DNA from: Lytechinus pictus
Lineage: Eukaryota; Echinodermata; Echinoidea; Temnopleuroida; Toxopneustidae
Reading direction: 5' to 3'
Assembly (NCBI RefSeq): GCF_037042905.1
Contig: NC_087254.1
Span: forward strand, 21,291,103 to 21,355,102
DNA: 64,000 nt
Both the position numbers and the translations under genes were made by a program. Below, one piece after another: positions 24,201-32,778 of this stretch; within the stretch, counting starts at the first letter, position 1; the number at the start of each line of letters is the position of its first letter. Under the pieces are notes generated by a model. It did no database searches, was not told the DNA's origin, and saw only the letters and a program-made list of their open reading frames with translations.

Positions 24201-26495
24201 TGTTGACCATAGTAGATTGCGAGACAAATGAATACCCTCTAGCTATTAACAAAGAAATACATAAGAAATTAAAAAAACAATAAAATACATAAGAAATCGG
24301 TCTTGGTACCAGATTTTTTTTCATTCACAATTGTTAGGAATGCTATAAAGAATATTTTCACCAAAAAATAGCATTCTAGGAGCTTTATTTAAGTGAATCA
24401 GAGCAAAAAGTTTGATTTCATGAATAAATTAGCATAATTAATTCATATAAAATAAAAATATATGAATTCAGTGAAATTTACCAATGCAACTGCGTAGATT
24501 ACGTCATTCTCTACCATCATGCAAATTTTTGTTGTGATCGCGCAATCCGCGGCTGAGATCTTAAGGGGAGGGGGCATAATGGCCCCCCCCCCCCCCCCCC
24601 CCCCCGGGAATGACAAGATTAAAAATACCCGGGAGATTTAGGGTTAAAATAACTTTCTGATAGATATGAGTTCCATGTTTTCTGAGCACATAACATTATT
24701 TGGATACAAAACACTCACACTTTTACTTTTTAAACTCTTGAGAGTCCGATCATTTTAGGGTAAAAATTTGCATAGGTGTGAGGTCATTGGGTTGATCTGA
24801 ATAGATTGCCAAAATTGTACTTAATTACTGTCTGTGAAATAAGCTGAATTGATTATTTTGGCATCTCCATTACTGAAGGATTTTATTCTCCTTCGTTAGA
24901 CACATGGAACCATTGATAAGCCTCCCAGATTCATATTGTAGATCTGACCAGCTATTGATATCAACTACATTCTATTTCAAAATAATAATGGAAAAATAAC
25001 ACTGTCCTGACCAGGATTTATTCACTAAATCCCCCCCCCCAAAAAAAAAAAAAAAAAGTAGGAAGAAGCACTCAATGAATTGATATCCTTCATCCAGAAA
25101 AAGCCCATCCGCATTGTGCTGCACTTGGGCCAGGTAAAGCAACACCGCCCCACCTATTTTAGAGTTGAAAGAACCCAATTCTTGTCATGAACTATTATTT
25201 TTTGTGTATGCAGGGGGGTGTGCAGGAGAAGGAATGTCGGTTCAAAGTGATGCCTCAACCCTACCAAGTCCACTATCTATTCCAACGGGACAAGTTTCAA
25301 GGGCTGGTAGCATCGGTCAAAGGTTATGCAGAAAATGGACAGTCAACTCTAATGGAAGCATGGTTATCGCCTCAGAAACAATTCAGAGTAGTCAACGAGA
25401 TTGGCCCCTACAAACGGCTTCTTAGTATGGAGGTAATATTTGGATCTTTGATACAGATCTAATATACATCAGTTTAGTAAGAATTTCCCACACAGTATCG
25501 CAATATTTGTGTCCTACAGTATTTTCATTCTGATTATTTAGGAAGTACCTTGTAAAGGGTATCCAATCCATTAAGTATTTGGTATAGAACACTTTCCTTG
25601 TAGTTGATGGTGATGATCTTGGTTAGTTCTCTATTCTGCAAGATTGATCATCTGTATACAACTTCCTGTACATATTTTCTAGTTGGGAGCTATTATTGTG
25701 CTTCTGTCCAAACACATAATTATATTTTCATTATGCCTTTTTATCCAACTATTATTGATTTTGTCATTCGATTTTTGATAGGTTGGACTGGTCTTTGATC
25801 CCAAAGAGCGAGTCTTCCGCAAGTTTGAGGGGGTGATTGGACCTCATGATGACCCAACAATCTTCATCAGATGGAGTCTAGGAGAAGCTTTCACTGTAAC
25901 CCTCACGTGGTTTGACCCCACCGATCACATCGCCGCATCGTTTGATACCGGCGTCGAGCACGATAGGGAGGAAACACATCACAAACCTGAGTTCAATAAA
26001 CCTTTACGTCCTGGTCGCTGGACCGTTAGACTACTCTTCAACTGGATGATCGTCACAGAAGTCGACTTTCTTGTTGTACCTCTTTCAATTAAAAACGGCA
26101 TTACAATCAAAGGAGAAGGTGGTTATCAAATCAATAACGGTCCTCCGAATAATGCCTATGTTTCCAAGGACTTCTCCGCCATGCGCTACATGTTTACGCT
26201 TCGTGACACGCCTGTGTTGCTGGCAGAAGCCAATGAGAGAGCCCGTAAACAAGGCTCAGAGTTGTTAGAGTGGATAGACTCTGAGATAGAGCACTTTTGG
26301 AATGTCATGGCATTCTGTACATCTTATCCATCGCAACCAATTAGAACAAAGATGAGTGACTTTGAAGAAGACGAGGAGGCTGAGCAACAACAATGCGAAC
26401 AATTTAGGCCGTGTGAACAACAGCATTGGAGCTCCCTTTCTCCAGATCCCAAGTCCGAGCTTGGACTTATAAAACCAAATGGAAGGATTAGATGA
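12071..26495 (+). CDS. peptide O-xylosyltransferase (XYLT1/2 family), seven C-terminal coding exons, 5' part not found
   Basis: Spliced exons 12071-12273, 19099-19179, 20442-20661, 21533-21709, 22503-22739, 25214-25432 and 25782-26495 read in one frame for 616 aa to a TGA; all junctions are AG/GT and phases agree. The enzyme transfers xylose from UDP-xylose to serines of proteoglycan core proteins in the Golgi, the first step of chondroitin and heparan sulfate synthesis. Seen: GT14 'Branch' catalytic domain ([57 protein letters not shown]), Cys-rich [31 protein letters not shown], then the XYLT-specific C-terminal domain ending [18 protein letters not shown]. Vertebrate XYLT1 is near 960 aa, so about 340 N-terminal residues (cytosolic tail, membrane anchor, stem, start of the GT domain) are missing; they must lie upstream in unseen exons or off the window. 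The DWD motif reported in human XYLT1 reads VFD here. One-to-one assignment to XYLT1 or XYLT2 is not possible. Confidence 0.93.
12372..13013. mobile_element. hairpin element rich in TTAACCCCGTACTAT, copy 1 (intronic)
   Basis: CTAATACCCTTTTTACACA at 12372-12390 is matched exactly inverted by TGTGTAAAAAGGGTATTAG at 12995-13013. Inside, TTAACCCCGTACTATAGG and its inverted form occur repeatedly, so most of the left part can fold back on itself. Non-coding. A related element with different tips is at 38260. Confidence 0.8.
13390..13661 (-). mobile_element. tRNA-derived SINE
   Basis: Read on the minus strand, 13661 to about 13588 looks like a tRNA: an A-box-like TGGTCCATTGGTTAGAGCA, an anticodon-loop-like CTCATAA and a good B box GAGTTCGAATCC (complement of 13599-13610). 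The anticodon stem is poorly paired and a body of about 200 bp follows (TAGACGACAGATATTACTC, TAGGAAGCATTTTGC), so it is a SINE and not a tRNA gene. Confidence 0.65.
13664..14845. other. XYLT intron a, no feature seen
   Basis: AT-rich intronic sequence. Short ORFs at 14129-14314 and 14669-14878 show no domain and no neighbouring coding exon; the second runs into a MITE. Confidence 0.5.
14846..15432. mobile_element. TTAA-flanked MITE, family D
   Basis: TTAA at 14846-14849 and 15429-15432. The ends are AGGAGAATGAAACCC and, inverted, AGGAGAATGAAACTC. Long arms include TGGCAATGCGACCAAGATATGTGATGTCAC and its mirror. AAGAAAGTTATGAGC sits about 97 nt inside the left end, as in families A, B and C. 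Confidence 0.86.
15433..17075. other. XYLT intron a, no gene seen
   Basis: Intronic AT-rich sequence with homopolymer runs (T8-G10 near 16200, G-run near 16761). Nothing coding. Confidence 0.5.
17076..17934. mobile_element. inverted-repeat element with GTTTATGCTTCCA ends (intronic)
   Basis: CCATGTTTATGCTTCCACTTTTC...CAGAATCAGCGTTT at the left is mirrored by AAACGCTGATTCTG...TGGAAGCATAAACACACCC at the right, about 45 bp with mismatches. Inside are repeated AAACG/CGTTT motifs. The two overlapping frames at 17629-17952 lie on opposite strands of the right arm and are not genes. Confidence 0.7.
17935..19098. other. end of XYLT intron a, nothing further recognised
   Basis: AT-rich, with a C9A12 run near 18427-18451. 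The acceptor TTTTTTATTTACAG lies at 19085-19098. Confidence 0.5.
19099..19179 (+). CDS. XYLT exon b
   Basis: It completes the Arg codon and encodes [26 protein letters not shown], matching the XYLT segment with the conserved NFLKSHGRD. Donor GTGAGG; ends in phase 2. Confidence 0.93.
20160..20430. repeat. CT-rich pyrimidine tract
   Basis: A long C/T tract with (CT)n runs immediately before exon c. It makes a spurious Leu/Ser-rich N-terminal extension ([11 protein letters not shown]...) in the open frame that contains the exon; the real exon starts at 20442 after TTTCATGCAG. Confidence 0.85.
20442..20661 (+). CDS. XYLT exon c
   Basis: It encodes [25 protein letters not shown]... to LLPAE, including the conserved DGGSDW acceptor/active-site segment and the PAE that begins the catalytic-Glu region. 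Donor GTATGC; phase 0. Confidence 0.95.
20758..20856. mobile_element. short hairpin repeat with GTGATTTTCA ends
   Basis: GGTGATTTTCATTAACAAA at 20760 is mirrored by CTGTGAAAATCACT ending about 20845. The interior TTTGCTCTGAGCCAATC matches the repeat near 9560. Confidence 0.55.
21236..21393. mobile_element. short hairpin MITE with CCTGTTGCGTAAAA ends
   Basis: GGCCTGTTGCGTAAAATTTCC at 21238 is mirrored by ACTTTTATGCAACGGGACC ending about 21393. The arms continue with GTTACCAATGG-type complements. About 155 bp, non-coding. Confidence 0.7.
21533..21709 (+). CDS. XYLT exon d
   Basis: 59 codons in phase 0, from [20 protein letters not shown] to [10 protein letters not shown], with the Cys-rich [18 protein letters not shown] that is nearly invariant in XYLT enzymes. 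Confidence 0.95.
21774..21945. mobile_element. short hairpin MITE with GTTTCATGAAAGTTGTCAG ends
   Basis: GGGACTGTTTCATGAAAGTTGTCAGCAC is mirrored by GTGCTGACAACTTTCATGAAACACCCC. The unit is about 170 bp and includes AGCCAATCAAAAGCAAGGAT, a segment also seen in neighbouring hairpin repeats. Confidence 0.78.
22315..22470 (+). repeat. tandem pair of about 90-bp units
   Basis: GGCAAAGATCTAATGCCAATCTTCACTTAGCGTTAGTCGAGA at about 22319 recurs as GGCAAGGATCTAATGTCAATC... at about 22402, followed by matching CATCTGATATTTTGCTAAGT and CATCTAATTTTTTGCTTAGT. A local duplication in the intron ahead of exon e. Confidence 0.75.
22503..22739 (+). CDS. XYLT exon e
   Basis: 79 codons in phase 0: [37 protein letters not shown] to NIAVK. 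It matches the end of the GT domain and the start of the XYLT C-terminal domain. Acceptor CCTTTTCAG; donor GTTTGT, a weaker donor. Confidence 0.93.
23419..24243. mobile_element. 825-bp cassette with perfect 61-bp inverted repeats around a GIY-YIG ORF
   Basis: The 61 bases 23419-23479 (GCTAGAGGGTATTCATTTG...) and the reverse complement of 24183-24243 are identical at every position. Between them is one GC-richer segment with a GIY-YIG endonuclease frame. Penelope-like elements can carry inverted terminal repeats, so this may be a strongly deleted Penelope element with no reverse transcriptase. An obvious target duplication was not found. Confidence 0.8.
23551..24081 (+). CDS. Penelope-like GIY-YIG endonuclease domain, no ATG, truncated
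   Basis: Open for 176 codons after a TGA at 23548-23550, ending at TAG. Linker [21 protein letters not shown] is typical of the part joining reverse transcriptase to endonuclease in Penelope-like elements. It is followed by [19 protein letters not shown] (the GIY...YIG equivalents with the family's CxxC), the catalytic Arg in [10 protein letters not shown], then [24 protein letters not shown], the usual distal motif. A Pro/Arg/Ser-rich tail ends the protein. No in-frame ATG exists before the domain, and no reverse transcriptase lies upstream within the inverted repeats, so it cannot act as a complete element. The frame itself is undamaged. Confidence 0.82.
   Translation, partial: PQLKHRLEGHGIRTVFRSDTTLHKQLVHPKDPIPDHRRDGVVFNIPCQGCDGSYIGETARPIIERISEHKRDVRLQRTDISALVEHAWEKQHHPDWEGVHCIAKERHWYTRRIKEAISIRLCPNNFNRDSGIDIPDFWMRTIRQHNTPLPGSARRPDRSRPQARDRSASQPPPTVN
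24648..25213. other. XYLT intron e, remaining part
   Basis: Nothing coding. A C10A17 run lies near 25031-25057. The acceptor TTTGTGTATGCAG precedes exon f. Confidence 0.5.
25214..25432 (+). CDS. XYLT exon f
   Basis: 73 codons in phase 0: [30 protein letters not shown] to RLLSME. It matches the C-terminal domain segment of XYLT1 with the conserved HLYF..DRFQG-like motif. Confidence 0.92.
25782..26495 (+). CDS. XYLT terminal exon
   Basis: 237 codons plus TGA. It starts [21 protein letters not shown], continues through the immunoglobulin-like C-terminal domain ([43 protein letters not shown]) and ends [18 protein letters not shown]. An acidic/Gln insert ([15 protein letters not shown]) precedes the tail and appears lineage-specific. 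Confidence 0.95.
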   Translation, partial: VGLVFDPKERVFRKFEGVIGPHDDPTIFIRWSLGEAFTVTLTWFDPTDHIAASFDTGVEHDREETHHKPEFNKPLRPGRWTVRLLFNWMIVTEVDFLVVPLSIKNGITIKGEGGYQINNGPPNNAYVSKDFSAMRYMFTLRDTPVLLAEANERARKQGSELLEWIDSEIEHFWNVMAFCTSYPSQPIRTKMSDFEEDEEAEQQQCEQFRPCEQQHWSSLSPDPKSELGLIKPNGRIR

Positions 26496-27530
26496 TATCA
26501 CTGTATATTGCCGTTTCTATGCTTGCCAATTCTGCAGTACTTTTCACAGTCACAAAATGATATATATATATACTTTCTATTTGAGAAACTGCAAATCAAC
26601 CCTTTTTTAAAACTAGGTTTAGAAATGAAATATGTGGATTTATAACATGATGAAGTGTCTTATGTATTGTGATGTCTGTATCTAGGTTGGAGTTGCAGAT
26701 AAGAAGTCTACATCATTACACGTCTGTATATGTGTGATCAAATACATACTCATAATAGATTGTCATGTTGAGACTCAGTTTCTTTCTTGGTATTATTTTC
26801 AAACTCCTCGTCTTCCAAAATGGACTCCAACTCAACCAAATGTAGGATTTATATTTTATTCTATTGATTACAGAATTATTTAAATCCCTTAGATGAAGTT
26901 CAGGCATCCTCTGCATCCAGTAGGCAATGAGTTAAATGTAAGGTTCAGTAGTAGGGTAGTTCATGCTTTGGATATCTACCTACTTTGCCATGTGAATTAA
27001 AAATTAAAATAACCATTTCATTGCTAGCAAATAAAAAAATGAAAATTGTTGAAGTTATTAATTGAGTAAATTGGTTTAGAAATTGCTGAGATATCAGAGA
27101 CAAACATAACTGCTTTGTAGAACAAGCGACATCTGTTTATGCGACACTTATAAGTAGTGTGCTCATTGATGCAAGGAGCCACTGGCTTGAGTGCCTGCAA
27201 AGGTAGTTTTTTTAACCTCTGATCTAAAAATATGGTTTATGAAGATTTCATGTGTACATTTACACTGAATTCATATTGAGAAACAGTCCAATAATATGCA
27301 TCTGGCTGAATTTGAGCTAGTTATTATGGTTACAGCATTAAACGAGCACACTTTTTTTTAATTAATGAGCCCACTGATCACATAAAATTCGTTGAACATA
27401 CACAGTGGGACTATTTATGCTGAAACTATAGTAACAAGCATGAATTTATTGTCATGTGACAAACGCATGCATTCATTATTTGACTCTTGCTCAATATATA
27501 CTTAATCAAGAGTAATTGATACACATAGGC
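26496..27530. other. XYLT 3' UTR and downstream spacer
   Basis: AT-rich with a short (TA)n at about 26561-26572. AATAAA at 27030-27035 is a candidate poly(A) signal for XYLT; nothing nearer fits the consensus. No other gene seen. Confidence 0.45.
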
Positions 27531-27836
27531 CCGTATTCTGAAGTCAAGTTTAACTTAGACCACGGTCTAACTCTGTACTAAAATTATGGGAGGCCAAGAA
27601 ATCAAAAATTACTTTTATATTTTATATTTCTTATGTTTGATATTTTGTTTCCTTTTGCTTTCTTAATTAAGAAAATACTTCAGTTATCATTCCCAGACAA
27701 TTATGGACAATTTGGGTGTCATGTGAGTTAATAATTGAATGTTTACTGTTAGGGATTCATGCCCCATTTGGCTCTCCATACTTAAACCACAACTTTAAAC
27801 CAGGGTTTAATTTAAACCGACTTCAGAATACGGACT
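27531..27836. mobile_element. MITE with CCGTATTCTGAAGTC ends
   Basis: GGCCCGTATTCTGAAGTCAAGTTTAA at the left is mirrored by TTAAACCGACTTCAGAATACGGAC at the right. GTTTAACTTAGACC and TTAAACCAGGGTTTAA continue the arms. About 305 bp, non-coding. Confidence 0.78.
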
Positions 27837-28784
27837 GTAATCTTTATAAACAATGGTTTCTGACGACAGATTAAAAATCTGCCCTCGATAATCGTGGCCT
27901 ACATGTATTCGTCTAAACAATTTCATCACAATTTTAATTTTGCTCTCTTTTCTGAACTGAAGCAATGAGCTACATGTATGGTCACAAATCGGTCACAACT
28001 CACAAGTTTTGTATGATATGTCAAGGTCAACTGCTAATGTAGTTAGATATTTAAAATGTATATGATGGTTGTACAGAAGAATTTGTTCTATAAGCCTACA
28101 TGTTGAGCCAAAGAACATTGCATCTCAAAATGGTGGCTTTTCTTTTCATGTAGTAAAAAGCAATATTGTATGTTTGTACCATGATGTTAAGAAGCCTATA
28201 TTGGTATTGAATTTGTTTGATACTATAAGAGAAAGGGCTTATTTTTTTACTTGAAATAATGAAATCATGAACTGTAAAAAAAATGATCAAGTACAACTTA
28301 ATAACACTGTTTGAAATTTTGCCAGTGCTTTTCTAATCAAATCTTTCAGCATTCTCTTTCTATTTTATGTACTCTCTCCCGATAGAAAGTTAAAAAAAAG
28401 TGATTAAGAGAAAAATTGGTATGAATGCTTGTTCAAATTGCAAGTGTTTATCTGGAAGAGCACAACCCTTTTTTAATGTTACTTTACATGAGATTCTACA
28501 TCTATATTCTACCTTTTCAATTTGTGTCTCAATGTTTTTAGTCATGTTAAAACCAGCCAAACATTAAGTTGGACGTTCCTTTTAAAACTCTCATCATTGA
28601 CCCCACAATTTTTAGGGTTATGTCTTTTTATGCCTCTGCCAACAAAAAGAAGGCACCAGGGAAATATTGTTTCATTGAGTTTTCTGTCTGACATCCATCT
28701 CATTTTTGTTTTCATGATTACTTTACATCATTGGGTGACTTCAGGTACAGATCTCGCAATCTTCTTCTTGTCAGGTCACTACAC
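27837..28784. other. intergenic, no gene seen
   Basis: AT-rich. The frames at 28069-28296 overlap on opposite strands and have no domain signature. Confidence 0.5.
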
Positions 28785-29045
28785 AAGACCTGTCCAGTGG
28801 AAGGTACAAGATCTGGCTTTGAGGTTAAAAGACTCTAGATCTTCGGCAGTGCATGGCTCTGGTAGGAGGGGGCAGACCAGAAGGTGTTGCATCGTCTGAT
28901 CCTCCCCACACTCGCAAGCAGTCTCCCCGTCTATGTTGTAGCCCCATTTCTGCACAAGGACTTTGCACTAGACCGTAGGCGATTAAGACATAGCCAGGTT
29001 GGCCATTCCTCACTCGAACCCAGGGCGAGTGACTCGCTAGGTCCA
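28785..29045 (-). pseudogene. C-terminal tail of a non-LTR retrotransposon polyprotein
   Basis: Minus strand from about 28953 to 28793 encodes KWGYNIDGETACECGEDQTMQHLLVCPLLP (here split: KWGYNIDGETACECGEDQ then TMQHLLVCPLLPEPC) and runs to a TAG after FHWTGLV. The CxC...H...C pattern is the Cys/His motif found near the end of RTE/Jockey-type reverse transcriptases. Upstream, the frame shifts: NRLRS, typical of the same region, is in another frame. No RT core remains. Confidence 0.68.
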
Positions 29046-29592
29046 TAGGAAAGCAATGATACAGGGACATATCTTTCTTGCTCTCCTTGGAAGATCCATT
29101 TACTTTTCAACGCTATTTCTCGGGCTGGCTCTTGTAATTCTTTTTGCCTTTGAACTTGGCTATGATCTTTTAGGTTTTGATCAGTTTGAAATTTATCTCA
29201 ATCGCTTGTACTTGTCAGTTGTTTTAAAAGAATTATTTCATCATGTTTGAAATTATTAAGGGACTTTTCAGACTGAAATGGAGAAGCTGCTATTAAAATG
29301 TCAACTTCTGCATACTGCCTTTTCAAAAATATTAACAAATAATGAATGTGATAACCAAGTGCTCAGAATTTAAAAAAAAGTGTAAGTCCTCTTTAATGTA
29401 TGAAATGGCACAAAATGTGTTTTCAAATCATATCTGTTAACTTAGACCATTTAGTTTGAACCTTGTTATTGCTTTCTCGATGGGTTATGAAGTTTGCTGA
29501 ATAGTATTGCTTTTTATATGACACATGAAGATGGTCAGTATACAGGGTTATATTTATGCTTTACAGATATGGTGTTCATATTTGAGATAGAA
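29046..29592. other. intergenic, no gene seen
   Basis: AT-rich sequence with no domain or repeat recognised. Confidence 0.45.
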
Positions 29593-29840
29593 TAAGAGGG
29601 GGAATGTAGCCTTAGTAATAATGGAAAATTAAGAAGAAAAAAAAAACAATGGTGAAAGTTTGAAAATAATCTGACATGAATTAAGAAAGTTATGGCTGTT
29701 TGAAAAATGAGATCAATATTAAATAACAATGTCAAATTTGCAAGTTGATAATTACATTGTGACAGGTAGTAGGTACATCTCTTATGTATCTAATCATCAG
29801 GAATTAGTTTGGCTTGCTCTTTAAATCATAAAATCTGAAC
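29593..29840. mobile_element. single arm of a family C TTAA MITE
   Basis: GAATGTAGCCTTAGTAATAATGG, then GGTGAAAGTTTG, AAGAAAGTTATGGCTGTTTGAAAAATGAGATCA and TAATCATCAGG align with the left arm of the element at 37264. No right arm or second TTAA is present, so it is a truncated copy. Confidence 0.65.
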
Positions 29841-31590
29841 TCTTGTAAAAATAGATATCTGTAGTTTTATATTATGGAAGTCTAAAAAGGCAGAAATCTC
29901 AAACAATATATACATAATCAGTCATTTTGGCTATTAAAAATCCTGGTTGGAATGATAAGAAAGTGCAGAATCTACTTTTTCTATTCACTAACTTTTCTCT
30001 TCATGGGTGAACAAATGAATTGTTGTTATATATCACTTTATTTGCAAATCTGCACATTAAAGGAATACAATGTACGCCCAGGACATTTCTCTATAATGAG
30101 AAAATGCAGGGCAATAAAATTCACTATACAGAAAAAAAACTTAGAATATAATACAACAATCAATATGGAGAAAAATACTGGGAAGTGCAACAAGGTTAGC
30201 ATTTCTCTATAATGAGAAAATGCAGGGTAATAAAATTCAATATAGATAGTCCTGATATTGCCACTATTTCATGCCAGGGGTTGTTTAACAAAGAGTTTTA
30301 AGTCTGATTAAAAAGTTATGCTTTGGTGCCAATGTGCACATGATACTATAATCTCATTGATTCAAATACAATGTAGCATGTCTCAAAAACATGATCTGAC
30401 CGATGAAGTGATTCATTGTATTACACACACACATATGGGATTTTTATTGCTAATTTTAGTCAGACTTGAATATTTATGTCACACACCTTCAAGTAATAAA
30501 TTATTCTGGATTAGTGGAATATATTTGATGAATTTTTTTATATGTTTATTACTTAACATCATGTAAGAGAAATCTATGAGCTTCATGATCACCAATTATT
30601 AAATGTGATCATGTGTATAATCAGTGGTAAAATATTGTAATAAGTAACAGTCCTTCAGAATTGCATTTTTTATATCAATCTGAAATCAATTAGTAGGAAT
30701 ATGAAGCCTATGTGCCAGAAGTGGACAATCGTATCTTGCCAGGCCACATATAAGATGACAGAAACATGCCATTCTGTTTATTTATCTGCATTGTGTACAC
30801 TCTCAATGATTGAGAAACTTGGGGCATGTTTCACAAGTATGGTATTTGAAATCAATTGTCCTCTGGAGAACTGGAGAAAAAAGTTACAATCGAATGTAGA
30901 TATTGAATGATTATTTTTATGTTGGAGGGCCAAGTGTATAAATGACAACAGGGTAGCCTTATGGAAGATTTATTTATTTAATATAAGATGAAGAATGCAC
31001 AGGTATCGTGCTAAATCTCTTTTTTTTTAAGATCCAACATACAATTTTATTCATAGTGTGATACCCAAAATTGTGTTTACACTATTAGGATCTCAATATT
31101 GCACTCTGAAGTACTTTACATAAAAACAATTTTCATGATACCTGTCAAACCATGCTATTGCTGTGTGCTAAAGTACCCAATGTACATTTTTTATCATGTA
31201 AATTTGTTCCTTATTCATGTGAGGCGTAATCAGGGAAATATTCTATCACACTATGAAATTGAGAAGGATAGTCAACAAACACCAATTAAAACCTCTGTTT
31301 ACACCGCAGCAACAAAAAGTGGACAACAAAAAAATTAACATCAATTTTTCATCTTCGACCTCAGTAATCCAATTTTTTGCCTTTTGGTCTGTCACCAAGT
31401 GAATGGTCATTTGTTGTGTATCAGATATAGATAAGTTGTTATTTCAAGTTAAAGTAAAAAAAAAATCTAAATTTCATGCTCAACAACATTTTCCAGTGAT
31501 CAGACATTTAAGACAAATCGCTCAACTAATGACAATATTAGCATGCATTATATGCATGTGCGGGAATCACTGATTGAATCTGATGACTGG
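29841..31590. other. intergenic, no gene seen
   Basis: AT-rich. CATTTCTCTATAATGAGAAAATGCAGGGYAATAAAATTCA occurs twice (about 30084 and 30201, 117 bp apart), a local tandem duplication. No coding sequence supported. Confidence 0.5.
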
Positions 31591-32034
31591 GGTAATAATA
31601 TATCTGTAAAGCGCTTAGACACGTCGTTCCGATGTATCAAGCGCTATATAAAGCGGATTATTATATACTATTAGTCTTTTTTCCAAAAAAAAGTTCTGGG
31701 AAATTATTTGATGGTGACATGGGGTCATGACTTATTTTTCAAAGAGAAGTTTAGGATTTATCATATGATAATAATAGCTGGATTTATAAAGCGCTTTTTG
31801 CAAGAGGATACAAAGCGCTGCTATTATTACCCCGGCTTTAGCTCGAGCTACCATAACGGGCGCTTAGTGCATGCAAGGAATTACTCCTGCTGGGTACCCA
31901 TTCACCTCACCTGGGCGTGCAGCACAGTGTTGATAAAATTCTTGCTGAAGGAAAAAACGCCTTGGTTACGATTCGCACCCACGACCCTCTGTTTCAAAGG
32001 CGAGAGTCAGAACCACTAGACCATGACGCACCCA
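31591..32034 (-). mobile_element. tRNA-derived SINE (plus a second SINE tail)
   Basis: On the minus strand, 32033 to 31961 resembles a tRNA: A box TGGTCTAGTGG (complement of 32013-32023), a CTTTGAAA loop region and a B-box-like GGGTGCGAATC (31970-31980). The body continues through AGCGCTGCTATTATTACCCC and AAAGCGCTTTTTG near 31790-31840. GTAAAGCGCTTAGACACGTCG...GCGCTATATAAAGCGG at 31603-31660 is a related SINE tail. The open frame across it (31708-32019) is not a gene. Confidence 0.65.
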
Positions 32035-32759
32035 TATGATGCCATATTGAATGATTCTGCACTATGATGCTTGAATGAAGTTGAACATTGTCTACGGTGC
32101 AACTCTGGACAAATCATTTTGTGCTTTTTAAGAGAATTCAGTCGTGCAGTTTTTATTAAGCCTTGTGTGACAAAAAGCCTCTTGCTTCTCCAAATTCATT
32201 ATGCTGTATCCACTTGACTTTGTAGACAAGAACATTGCAGTGTTTCGTTGATGAGCCTATCGTGACACAAGATTTGTGTCACAAGATTTGTGTCAATCTT
32301 GACAGAAGATTTGTCATAATGTGCATATGTGTCATTTTGTAGTTTGGGAAGATGGTTTGTTAGCTATTACATTAACAGTTTTCTCATTAAGCTGGTCAGT
32401 ATTTAATTCAGACAGTACCACCATTGTAAGTGTGTGGAAACAATGAAACAAAATACTTTGATTCCGGTTACCCATTCTTTATTGAAGTTAATAAATGAAA
32501 TCATTCAATGTGAATGTATAAATACATAAAGTTTTTTTAATATATATTTTTACTCCAACCAGTCTTGTTGATGCAAAGCACACCTTTAAAGTATTAAAAA
32601 TCGTAATAAATTCAAATTATCTACAACTGCTTTATTTGTTTGAATCAGTGGTATTGTGATTCATCCATTTGTGAGGATGGTATGAGCTGTGGAGATGATT
32701 ACTGTATTTAGTGATATTGATTTGGTAGTATATATCAAGTGCATTATTGCTTTCAGATG
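32035..32759. other. intergenic, no gene seen
   Basis: AT-rich. ACACAAGATTTGTGTCACAAGATTTGTGTC near 32267 is a short tandem duplication. Nothing coding. Confidence 0.45.
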
Positions 32760-32778
32760 TGGAATTGGTTCTATAACA

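Larger units (their letters stand above)
22978..24647. mobile_element. TTAA-flanked element with CCCTAAWTCTCCCGGG ends (family G), interrupted
   Basis: TTAA at 22978-22981 and 24644-24647. The left end CCCTAATTCTCCCGGG is mirrored by CCCGGGAGATTTAGGG. GGGGGCATAATGGCCCCCCC lies inside both ends. A later insertion at 23419-24243 interrupts it. Intronic in XYLT, between exons e and f. Confidence 0.83.

Noticed and set aside
31961..32033. tRNA-like sequence (minus strand)
   Set aside because: The B box is degenerate (GGGTGCGAATC) and SINE sequence follows; no good cloverleaf.
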